IMG/VR virus record: IMGVR_UViG_3300036768_001879 | Coordinates: 1-64,000 of that record | From: a virus | Strand: one strand, 5' to 3' | Length of the DNA: 64,000 bases | Shown here: in pieces, positions 57,830 through 64,000 of the stretch | How positions within the stretch are numbered: position 1 is the stretch's first letter | How the letters are laid out: every line of letters starts with the position of its first letter | Translations under genes and position numbers: made by a program | Notes under the pieces: model-generated | What the model was told of the DNA's origin: nothing | The model's database searches: none | The model's input: only the letters and a program-made list of their open reading frames with translations

Positions 57830-58236
57830 CACACGGAATATGTCACGCGGTCGCCCGGACGCTCGCCGCGCACGCCGACCTCGCGGATTCCGGCGCGCTG
57901 AAGCTGCTGCTGCCGGGCATCCATCCAGGCGCGCACCAGCCCTGCGCCCTCGCCCACATCGAACGAATAACGATTGAAGAACGGATGCACGGCCAGCAGG
58001 CGGTCGCGCTCGATGACGACGCGCACGTTGTTGAAGGCGGGCCAGGCGCGCGCAATCAGGCTGTCGTATTCAGCGATCAGCGCGGCGCGCAGTTCCGGCG
58101 TTGACGCGGGCAATGGCGCGGGCGCGCTGGCGGGAGCGGCAGGCTGCCGCCGCTCATCGCCCGCGCCTGACAGCCACAGAGCGATGAGCGCCAGCAGAGA
58201 GAGCGCGACCAACAAACGGCGCGTTGAATTGTGCAT
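57829..58236 (-). CDS. Membrane-anchored or exported protein of the leftward operon
   Basis: A 135-aa protein. MHNSTRRLLVALSLLALIAL gives a basic start and one hydrophobic span; an Ala/Pro linker follows, then a globular part (NNVRVVIERDRLLAVHPFFN, GEGAGLVRAWMDARQQQLQR). It lies 5 nt after the stop of the HTH gene, so it is co-transcribed from the divergent region near 58.5 kb. Such leftward genes beside a phage tail operon are often expressed in the lysogen. Function unknown. Confidence 0.55.
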   Translation of the reverse strand: MHNSTRRLLVALSLLALIALWLSGAGDERRQPAAPASAPAPLPASTPELRAALIAEYDSLIARAWPAFNNVRVVIERDRLLAVHPFFNRYSFDVGEGAGLVRAWMDARQQQLQRAGIREVGVRGERPGDRVTYSV

Positions 58237-58241
58237 AAAGG

Positions 58242-58496
58242 TCAGGCGGCGCGCGGCCCGCGCTTGCGCCCTTTGATCCAGCCGCGCGGCGGCGGATTGA
58301 AGGTGTGGATGAAATCCTCGGGGATCATCCAGTATGAGCCGCGCGCGTCCTGCATCAGTCGTGCGCCAGGGATGCGCCCGCGCCGCAGATGGAGTTTGAA
58401 GCCCGCCAGCGACAACCGGCTGCCGGTGCGCTCGCACCACAGCCGGTGTGCCTCGCGGACGGTCAGCATTCGCGTTGCAGAGTTCACGTTGTGCAT
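58242..58496 (-). CDS. Small HTH regulator of the leftward operon
   Basis: An 84-aa protein with an excisionase/MerR-like HTH: LTVREAHRLWCERTGSRLSL, LHLRRGRIPGARLMQD, SYWMIPEDFIHTF, and a basic tail. The likely leftward promoter (TTGAAT, 16 bp, TATTTT) would start the RNA about 2 nt before this ATG, so the mRNA may be leaderless, as lambda cI is from PRM. GGAG is only 1 nt from the ATG. An internal GTG at 58490 or ATG at 58469 are alternatives. It probably controls its own promoter. Confidence 0.55.
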   Translation of the reverse strand: MHNVNSATRMLTVREAHRLWCERTGSRLSLAGFKLHLRRGRIPGARLMQDARGSYWMIPEDFIHTFNPPPRGWIKGRKRGPRAA

Positions 58497-58501
58497 ACTC
58501 C

Positions 58502-58631
58502 GATAAAATAATCGCTCAGTCAATTTATTCAAAATTCCGCACTCGTAACACATTGATTTTTCAGCACTTATCGGAAAAAATTACAGACCGGTAATTTTAT
58601 CTTGACATAAAATTACAGGCCGATTATTTTA
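58502..58631. promoter_or_regulatory. Second divergent switch: two promoters with palindromic operators
   Basis: Rightward promoter: TTGACA (58602-58607), 17 bp, TATTTT (58625-58630). Leftward promoter: TTGAAT, 16 bp, TATTTT (complement of 58505-58510). Both -10 boxes sit in the same sequence CGATTATTTTAT. A palindrome AAAATTAC-N6-GTAATTTT lies at 58577-58598 and a related copy, AAAATTACAGGCCG..., at 58609-58631, 32 bp on and overlapping the rightward -10. This AT-rich block stands out from the GC-rich genome. Confidence 0.65.
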
Positions 58632-58645
58632 TTTGCACGCTGAGA

Positions 58646-59261
58646 GCGAAACCCGAAGCGGATTAATAAGTAGTTCCGGCGTCGCCGAATCGTGCGATTT
58701 CGGCGGTTGTTTGAAAATCGAATCTGATCGGGAGATGGCCGTAGGGAAACCCGGCGACGATGGGATTAACAAGTAGCGCGCGAAACCGCAGGACGGAATA
58801 ACAAGTAACGCAGCGAAACCCGGAGCCGGAAGTAACAAGTACCCGCCGACGCTGTAAAACCAGCACACGGATGGCAGAAGGGTCGAGACAGTTGTGAGAA
58901 CTGGCGCACCTGATCGGGCGTGAGAGTGATCGCGCGACGCAGAATCGGCGCGAATCGTTCGTGGCGACCCCACGGGCGCAGAGATCGGGGCTGTAACCCG
59001 AAGGGAACGGAAAACGCAGGAACGGCGGCAGCGAAACCGCGAAGCGGAATAACAAGTAGCCAGCCCGCGACGACCCGAAGTGAAAAGCGTTTCAAGTTCC
59101 CCGCATAAACCCGTCAGCGAAATCCCGGTCAGACGAAACCCGAAGTGGATTAACAAGTAGTCGGAGGGAACCTAACAAGTAGCTGACTGGCTGCTGTGGC
59201 GCGAAACCCGAAGGCGAAACCGCGAAGCGGATTAACAAGTAGCCAGGGACGTAAGAAGTAG
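58646..59261. repeat. Non-coding array of degenerate ~28-bp repeats
   Basis: About nine copies of a unit reading GCGAAACC(C/G)-GAAGCGG then ATTAACAAGTAG lie at roughly 58646, 58744, 58780, 58813, 59030, 59132, 59166 (short), 59201 and 59246 (short). Spacing is irregular, from 33 to about 190 bp. Every unit ends in a variant of TAACAAGTAG. The stretch 58637-59385 has no convincing gene on either strand. Spacers are neither equal nor protospacer-like. The function is unknown: binding-site array, host-type interspersed repeat or long non-coding RNA. Confidence 0.65.
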
Positions 59262-59385
59262 CGCCGCAGGAAGGCGAAACGCGCCGCGTGCGCGTCTGTC
59301 CGCGCCGGGCAAGCGGACACTGATGAGCCAGCCCGAACAACCGCAGGCGAAGATTCTTCGCCCGCCTTACGAAAAGGAGATTCGC

Positions 59386-59811
59386 ATGAAACCATCACGC
59401 ACCACTCCGAACACCGCCGCGACTCAGAACGAAGAACTGGAAGCCCGCCGCGCACGCGCGCACATGCTCGCCGCGCGGGAAGCCGAAGACTTCCGCAAAG
59501 CTTTCGATACCGACCCGGTTTACGCCATCAAGTGGCACGGCGACTCTCTGTTGCGCCGCTCATTTGAGGCGCGCCTGACCGATGACGTTATCAGCAGGCT
59601 GCTCACGGTCGAGCCTGCCGCCCGCGTGCGCGCGCTGGAGCAGATGCGGCGGACCGCGTTCAACTCCTTCCTCGCTGAAGTCACCGCGAGCGGGCCGGGC
59701 ACGATCAATCAGATGGTTTCCCGCCTCGACTTCGAGGCGCTGGGCGCGGCGCTCAGAGCGCACGGCCTGTTCGATGAACTGGCCAGCCTGCTCGCTGAGC
59801 GCCCGGAATAA
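59386..59811 (+). CDS. Accessory phage protein, helical
   Basis: A 141-aa soluble helical protein: QNEELEARRARAHMLAARE, VYAIKWHGDSLLRRSFEARL, RLDFEALGAALRAHGLFDEL. AGGAG lies 6 nt before this ATG; an in-frame ATG at 59323 has none. First gene right of the repeat array. No family recognised. Confidence 0.55.
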   Translation: MKPSRTTPNTAATQNEELEARRARAHMLAAREAEDFRKAFDTDPVYAIKWHGDSLLRRSFEARLTDDVISRLLTVEPAARVRALEQMRRTAFNSFLAEVTASGPGTINQMVSRLDFEALGAALRAHGLFDELASLLAERPE

Positions 59812-59822
59812 CGCTGACCGCG

Positions 59823-59842
59823 CTGTTGATCCAGGTCAGCAA
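59823..59842. promoter_or_regulatory. FNR-like palindrome, accessory region
   Basis: CTGTTGA-TCCAGG-TCAGCAA (core TTGAT-CCAG-GTCAG) in the 58-bp gap before the gene at 59870. Twelve of fourteen half-site positions agree with the motif. Confidence 0.5.
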
Positions 59843-59869
59843 AACGTTTCCCTGACACAAAGGAGCCTT

Positions 59870-60127
59870 ATGAACACAAACGCAGTGGCGCGTCACAGCG
59901 TCAACACCTTCCCCTGCCTGGACGCGGCCATCGGGTTTATCGAAACCCTGGTCACCTTCTGGCCCACGCTGCACGATGCCGAGATCACGCTGCGCGGCAC
60001 CGAGGTGCGCGCCGTCATCACGCTCGACGCGGCGGGCGGTTCGCCGGAACGTCTCGACAGCCTGCTCGCTGACGTGAACCTGTTTGCCCGCGCTTACGGG
60101 CGCGGCTACCAGCGCGGGCGCGCTTAG
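59870..60127 (+). CDS. Small accessory protein
   Basis: An 85-aa protein (NTFPCLDAAIGFIETLVTFW, then EITLRGTEVRAVITLDAAGG, and a helix ending YGRGYQRGRA). Alpha/beta, soluble, not recognised. AGGAG lies 5 nt before the ATG, and an FNR-like site lies just upstream. Confidence 0.5.
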   Translation: MNTNAVARHSVNTFPCLDAAIGFIETLVTFWPTLHDAEITLRGTEVRAVITLDAAGGSPERLDSLLADVNLFARAYGRGYQRGRA

Positions 60128-60224
60128 AGCGGCCTGCGACCGACACAACAAAGGCGTGAAGCATTCGAGCCGGAATGCCTCCCGCCTTCATTTCCTGTCT
60201 AACCACAACAGAAAGGATACCACC

Positions 60225-60725
60225 ATGTTGCACAATCCAGCTTCAACAAGCAACTCGGTTCGCATCTTCAGACTTGAAGTCAGCGCCAACCCGTACTCGC
60301 CGGTCGCGTATGCGCCCGCCGCCGAACGCGCCCGCGTGGCCGCGCGCCGCAGCGAAGCCTTCAACCACATCCGGATCAATCCGGCAGCCGAACGGCGCAC
60401 GCCGGAGCCGCGCCCCGCCGCGCTGCCCGTTGAATTCAGAGAGCAGGCTGAGAACGCCTTTGACGCCGCGCCCGCCACGACGCCGGAACGCGGGCTGAAC
60501 GGCGTCAGGCCGAGCCGGGTAGCGGTGGCGCAGGCGCTGCGCCAGATCGCTCCGGCGCTCACGGGCGTGCGGCTGCTCGACCTGCTGGGCGTCAATCACA
60601 GCGGGCGCAGCTACCGGCGCTACGTTCACGGCACCGAAGGGCGCGCGTGGGCCGCGCGGTCGCACGAAGAACGCGCCGCAGCCGGATGGGTCGCCCTGCA
60701 GCTGCTCTCACAGGCCGGACTGTGA
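60225..60725 (+). CDS. Accessory protein, unknown
   Basis: A 166-aa protein. The first half is Ala/Pro/Arg-rich and probably disordered; the second half (SRVAVAQALRQIAPALTGVR, LLDLLGVNHSGRSYRRYVHG, SHEERAAAGWVALQLLSQAG) is a compact helical domain, possibly HTH-like. AAAGGA precedes the ATG. Confidence 0.5.
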   Translation: MLHNPASTSNSVRIFRLEVSANPYSPVAYAPAAERARVAARRSEAFNHIRINPAAERRTPEPRPAALPVEFREQAENAFDAAPATTPERGLNGVRPSRVAVAQALRQIAPALTGVRLLDLLGVNHSGRSYRRYVHGTEGRAWAARSHEERAAAGWVALQLLSQAGL

Positions 60726-60761
60726 AGGCGCGGTCAACAACACAGAAACAGGAGAACAGCC

Positions 60762-61412
60762 ATGACCAATACCAACGAATATGGAGCGCTGATCCGGGTG
60801 CCGGAGTGGGCGCTGCTCCTGATGCAGGAGCTTGAGCAGGCCGGCGCCTGGACGACCGGCATTGAACACGTCGGCTCGCGCGGCGGCTTTCAGGCCGTCA
60901 ATATCGCCTGCTATGCTGCTGACGATGCGCGCGAGCTGGCCGTGGTGCAGGTGCGCGAAGCCTTCAAGCGCAAGGCTTCGCACTGGCTGCGCGTCAGGAA
61001 GAACTACTTCCTGATCGGGCGCAACGAGAACGGGCGCGCCTTTGCGCACGCCATTCCCTCGCCTCGTCGTTTCACTGCCGACGCCGTGGAATTTGCGCTG
61101 TGCAGCATCTGGAGATGCACGCCGCGCCAGCTTGAGCGCGTGGTGCGCAACGGCGACGTGGGCTTTGTTCCGGCGCGACGGCCCGCCGATCTTGAGCCGA
61201 TTGACTTCCCGGTCGCGCTGGCCGAATCGCACCTGGTGCGCGGGCGGCTGTTCTTCTCGCCCTCGCGCGGCGAACTCTACGCCGAGGGCGAAGCCGAGAT
61301 CCGGCACCTGAAGGAACAGCACGCACCGGCGCGCATCAGCAGCGGTTTTTATGCCGTGCGGGCAGGGTTCCGCGCGGCAACGTGGAACTTCAGCCGGCAG
61401 ACGGCTGATTGA
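60762..61412 (+). CDS. Accessory protein, unknown
   Basis: A 216-aa soluble protein with mixed structure: ALIRVPEWALLLMQELEQAG, SRGGFQAVNIACYAADDARE, SIWRCTPRQLERVVRNGDVG, ESHLVRGRLFFSPSRGELYA. No family recognised. CAGGAG precedes the ATG by 7 nt. It lies directly upstream of the DUF1874 fusion, so the two may be co-expressed anti-defence genes (inference from position). Confidence 0.5.
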   Translation: MTNTNEYGALIRVPEWALLLMQELEQAGAWTTGIEHVGSRGGFQAVNIACYAADDARELAVVQVREAFKRKASHWLRVRKNYFLIGRNENGRAFAHAIPSPRRFTADAVEFALCSIWRCTPRQLERVVRNGDVGFVPARRPADLEPIDFPVALAESHLVRGRLFFSPSRGELYAEGEAEIRHLKEQHAPARISSGFYAVRAGFRAATWNFSRQTAD

Positions 61413-61425
61413 AAGGAGAACGAAA

Positions 61426-62172
61426 ATGGCAATCGAATGGACATGGAATGATGGCCTTAGCGCAAGAAGTCGTCTGTCCGCCTGTCTGGTCGTCACGGCA
61501 GACGGCGAGGTTCACCGATTTGTCGGGAAGGATATTCCGGGCACGGTGAAAATCTTGAACGAGAAGTTCGAGAAAAACGGTAAGTGGAGCAACACCACTT
61601 ACTATTGCCTCAGCGCCGACGGCACAGCCGTCATCTCCTGGAAACAGGACTGGGAGAACGGCCTGTTCTGGCCGCAGTCAAGCTGGCAGGAAGCCATCGA
61701 GTGGGTGCGCTCGCAGGCCCCACTGGCTTCGCCCGCCAGCGTGGAAAGGCTCATCCGCGAGGAGTGGCCGAAAGCCGCTCAGAAATTCGACGAGAACGCG
61801 GCGGCGTTCTCGCAAATGAGCCAGCGCCCGACCCGGCAGCGCTACCTGCTGAACAGCGCGGTCATTACCGCGCCGGGCAGCTACGAATACGTCCTGCTGG
61901 ATCAGGACGCGGCGCGCGACTGGCTGATGGACGGGGAGTTCATCAGCACCTGCGGGTACGCCGAGACGGCGCAGGTGCTGGAAACGTTGACCGGCGTACC
62001 TGTCCCGGTCAACCGCCAGACGATCCGGATGGAGCCGGGCGATGAGGCTCTGGTGTTCCGGCTGGCATTCCAGCCCGGCCAGGCGCGCATCAACCCGGGC
62101 GACAAGGGCGCGCTGACGCCCGAATTCGTGCGCGAGAACTGCGAGTTCGGAATCCTCAGACGAACCCGCTGA
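61426..62172 (+). CDS. DUF1874 (AcrIII-1/YddF-like) domain fused to an unknown N-terminal domain
   Basis: A 248-aa protein. Residues about 143-248 are DUF1874: YLLNSAVITAPGSYEYVLLD, GVPVPVNRQTIRMEPGDEAL, VFRLAFQPGQARINPGD. Viral members (AcrIII-1) degrade cyclic tetra-adenylate and so block type III CRISPR; their catalytic His lies in a GH..(S/T) motif. Here that place reads STCGYAETAQ, with Tyr. Residues 1-140 (WTWNDGLSARSRLSACLVVT, KWSNTTYYCLSADGTAVISW) are a separate unrecognised domain. AAAGGAG precedes the ATG. It may bind a cyclic nucleotide without cleaving it, or use another residue. Confidence 0.75.
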   Translation: MAIEWTWNDGLSARSRLSACLVVTADGEVHRFVGKDIPGTVKILNEKFEKNGKWSNTTYYCLSADGTAVISWKQDWENGLFWPQSSWQEAIEWVRSQAPLASPASVERLIREEWPKAAQKFDENAAAFSQMSQRPTRQRYLLNSAVITAPGSYEYVLLDQDAARDWLMDGEFISTCGYAETAQVLETLTGVPVPVNRQTIRMEPGDEALVFRLAFQPGQARINPGDKGALTPEFVRENCEFGILRRTR

Positions 62173-62212
62173 ACGCGCCGCTGACGGCTGGAAGTGGTTT
62201 CGGATTGCCCGT

Positions 62213-62232
62213 TTGTTGATTATAGTCAACAA
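62213..62232. promoter_or_regulatory. FNR-like palindrome, best overall match
   Basis: TTGTTGA-TTATAG-TCAACAA, a perfect 7-bp dyad over 20 bp (core TTGAT-TATA-GTCAA). It ends 28 nt before the ATG at 62261, where it could overlap a promoter. Confidence 0.65.
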
Positions 62233-62260
62233 CGCGACGGGCAGACGAAACGGAGGCTGC

Positions 62261-62635
62261 ATGAAAACGGAACTGATGCCTGTCTTCGGACGCCACAGGG
62301 CGCTGCGCTGGGAGCGCGCGCCCTCGGGCGAACTGCTGACGAACGTGCCGCACAGCGTCCGGCATCATTCGCCGGACGGCTTTGAGATCGGCTACGCCGG
62401 TTCAGGCCCGGCTGATCTGGCGCTCAACGCGCTGGCCAGCCTGTTTCCGGCGCGCCGGTCGCGCCAGTGCGTGGAGTGCTTTGACGGGCGCGTGAGCGCG
62501 ACCGCCTGGCGGCTGCACCAGCAGTTCAAGTCTGATTTTCTGATCCGCGCCGACCGGCAGCGCGGCGAGATCGCCTGGGAGCGCATTCTCGCGTGGCTGG
62601 AACGGCACATCTTCGCCGGAGAAGAACGCTCATGA
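62261..62635 (+). CDS. DUF6166-like protein
   Basis: A 124-aa protein with MPVFGRHRALRWERAPSGEL, HSVRHHSPDGFEIGYAGSGP and ADLALNALASLFP. The HSPDGFEWGY.GSGPA-type block is the mark of the DUF6166 family, common in phages and plasmids and of unknown function. GGAGG lies 4 nt before the ATG. Coupled to the next gene by ATGA. Confidence 0.65.
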   Translation: MKTELMPVFGRHRALRWERAPSGELLTNVPHSVRHHSPDGFEIGYAGSGPADLALNALASLFPARRSRQCVECFDGRVSATAWRLHQQFKSDFLIRADRQRGEIAWERILAWLERHIFAGEERS

Positions 62636-62898
62636 ACACCATTCAGTACTTCGACTTCAAGCCTGACCCGGACGGAATCGAATGGATCAGGCTTGAGATC
62701 CTCTGCACTGCAGCTGAAGCCTTCGCGCTGCAGCAGTCCTACTGCGATGCGCTGCTGGCGCGCGCCCGCACCACTGACAAAAAGGAACGCGCCCGCCAGC
62801 GCCTGAAGATGACCGCCGCCGTGCGCCATGCGCGCCGGATTCAGGCTCCGCCGCGCGCGGTTGCCGCGCCGCCGCCGCAGGCGCGCCTCTCAAACTGA
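62632..62898 (+). CDS. Small accessory protein
   Basis: An 88-aa protein: NTIQYFDFKPDPDGIEWIRL, ILCTAAEAFALQQSYCDALL, then a basic helix (KKERARQRLKMTAAVRHARR) and a Pro/Ala tail. Not recognised. It overlaps the DUF6166 stop by ATGA. Confidence 0.5.
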   Translation: MNTIQYFDFKPDPDGIEWIRLEILCTAAEAFALQQSYCDALLARARTTDKKERARQRLKMTAAVRHARRIQAPPRAVAAPPPQARLSN

Positions 62899-62921
62899 CT
62901 GCCGGAAAGGAACGTCAATAT

Positions 62922-64000
62922 ATGATTGAACAGTACCGCAGAGCGCGGCGCGCCGGGACGCCGCTCATCGCCATCACTACGCCCGACCCGGAAGCCACGA
63001 TGCAGGCGGTGGCGGGCGACGACCAGCAGCCCGTCATCCAGTGGGACATCTGCAACGGCTGGCGCGCCCGCAACGCTGCCGCTCAGACCGTGCTGCGCCA
63101 GATCAGCGCGGGCAACGATCTGCAGATGATGACCGCCAACCCGGCTGAGATGGTCATGCTGGCTGCGCAACTGCCCGCGCAGACCACGCTCTTTGTTTTG
63201 AACGCGCACCGCTACCTGACCGCCGACAACACTCCGACCTCTGCCGGGTTCGCGCAGGGGCTGTGGAACCTGCGCGATCAGTACAAGGCGGCGGGCGCGG
63301 CGGTGGTGCTGCTCGCGCCGCAGCTGACGCTGCCCGTCGAACTGCAGCAGGACGTGCTGGCGCTTGACGAGCCGCTGCCGGATGAAGCCGCGTTGCGCGC
63401 GGTCATCAGCGCGCTGTGCGAAAGCAACGAACTGCCCTGCCCTGACGCGGCCACGCTCGACCGCGCGGTGGATGCGCTGCGCGGGCTGGCGGCGTTTCCG
63501 GCTGAACAGGTCACGGCCATGTCGCTCGCGCGCAGCGGGCTGAAGGTGGACGAACTGTGGGAGCGCAAGCGGCAGATGATTGACGCCACGCCGGGTCTGG
63601 CGGTCTGGCGCGGCGGCGAAACGTTTGCCGACGTGGGCGGCTCGGCGGTGGTCAAGGACTTCCTGACGCGCATCCTGACTGGCCGGGCGCGTCCGCGCGT
63701 GATCGTCTTCATTGACGAGATCGAGAAGGCGATGGGAGGCGCGCAGGGCGACACATCGGGCGTCAGCCAGGACTTTCTCGGCACGCTGCTGACCGAGATG
63801 CAGGACACGCGCGCCGTTGGTTCAATCTTCATCGGCCCGCCCGGTTCAGGCAAGTCGGCGGTAGCGAAGGCGGCGGGCGCTGAGGGCGGCATCCCGACGA
63901 TTGCGCTCGATCTGTCCGGAATGAAAGCCTCGCTGGTGGGCGAGAGCGAACAGCGGCTGCGCCAGGCGCTGAAGGTGATTCGCGCCGTGGGCAGCAATCA
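62922..64000 (+). CDS. AAA+ ATPase, 5' part, motifs in permuted order; runs off the window
   Basis: The ATG at 62922 opens a frame that is still open at 64000 (about 359 residues). A helical N-terminal domain is followed by GLAVWRGGETFADVGG. Then comes a Walker B-like strand, VIVFIDEIEKAMGGAQGD, with SGVSQDFLGTLLTEMQD. Only after this comes Walker A, GSIFIGPPGSGKSAVAKAAG, and a pore-loop-like SLVGESEQRLRQALKVI. In ordinary AAA+ modules Walker A precedes Walker B. Similar phage ATPases exist; their role is unsettled. AAAGGA lies upstream. Confidence 0.75.
   Translation, partial: MIEQYRRARRAGTPLIAITTPDPEATMQAVAGDDQQPVIQWDICNGWRARNAAAQTVLRQISAGNDLQMMTANPAEMVMLAAQLPAQTTLFVLNAHRYLTADNTPTSAGFAQGLWNLRDQYKAAGAAVVLLAPQLTLPVELQQDVLALDEPLPDEAALRAVISALCESNELPCPDAATLDRAVDALRGLAAFPAEQVTAMSLARSGLKVDELWERKRQMIDATPGLAVWRGGETFADVGGSAVVKDFLTRILTGRARPRVIVFIDEIEKAMGGAQGDTSGVSQDFLGTLLTEMQDTRAVGSIFIGPPGSGKSAVAKAAGAEGGIPTIALDLSGMKASLVGESEQRLRQALKVIRAVGSN

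Noticed and set aside
58629-59156. 175-codon open frame on the minus strand over the repeat array
   Set aside because: The protein only mirrors the DNA repeats (recurring LLVNPLRV-like phrases), has no ribosome site and runs in several frames alike.
58646-59261. CRISPR array
   Set aside because: Repeats are degenerate and spaced from 33 to about 190 bp, with no equal unique spacers and no cas genes nearby.
1-64000. tRNA or rRNA genes
   Set aside because: I saw no cloverleaf-like sequence with the usual T-loop and no rRNA signature; a dedicated scan could still find a diverged tRNA.

Overview
The window is 64 kb of one GC-rich, temperate, tailed-phage genome (prophage or phage contig). Gene order is that of a lambda-like siphovirus: integrase/excisionase and repressor on the minus strand, a divergent Cro-like start, replication, lysis, DNA packaging, head, tail, then an accessory early region. 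The last gene, an AAA+ ATPase, runs off the right edge. The left edge falls on the integrase stop codon, so no attachment site can be seen. Nothing fixes the host phylum. A spanin-like gene argues for a diderm (Gram-negative-type) host, and dispersed FNR/FixK-like sites suggest a host with Crp/Fnr-type regulators.

Layout. 1-3.1 kb: integrase, excisionase-like protein, degenerate S24-like protein, XRE repressor, and Cro-like gene across a divergent operator region. 3.1-5.3 kb: small early genes, two of them exported or membrane-anchored. 5.4-13 kb: replication and recombination module. It holds a promoter followed directly by a strong hairpin, a winged-helix initiator with an iteron origin inside its own coding sequence, a primase-polymerase/helicase, RNase H, a ParB-like protein and a RuvC-like resolvase. 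13-17.4 kb: small early genes (two Lar-like zinc ribbons, DUF5131, DUF3850, an orphan OmpR-type winged helix), including two damaged small genes. 17.4-18.5 kb: holin and spanin-like genes. 18.5-24.9 kb: a DNA hypermodification cassette. 24.9-27.6 kb: terminase. 27.8-34.7 kb: Ig-like protein, M15 endolysin, a 1784-aa polysaccharide-lyase-like fibre with IPT/TIG repeats, and a membrane coiled-coil protein. 34.8-44.4 kb: portal, head, protease/scaffold, decoration, major capsid, connectors and fibre-like proteins. 44.4-57.7 kb: tail tube, frameshifted chaperones, a 2108-aa tape measure and tail tip. 57.8-58.6 kb: a small leftward regulator/membrane-protein operon with a second divergent switch. 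58.6-59.3 kb: a non-coding repeat array. 59.4-64 kb: rightward accessory genes including a DUF1874 (AcrIII-1-like) fusion and the AAA+ ATPase.

The most interesting system is the cassette at 18.5-24.9 kb. A ParB-like protein, a TET/JBP-type dioxygenase, an aGPT-Pplase2-type amino acid:DNA transferase, an FAD oxidoreductase, a 5-hydroxymethylpyrimidine DNA kinase, a TET-associated glycosyltransferase and a fused nucleotidyltransferase-HAD-kinase lie in one overlapping operon. This joins the thymidine-hypermodification chemistry (kinase, amino acid transfer, FAD) to the TET/glycosyltransferase chemistry. The second theme is regulation: a 14-bp palindrome, TTGAT-N4-GTCAA, recurs almost only in intergenic gaps at the heads of transcription units, often as pairs exactly 21 bp apart.
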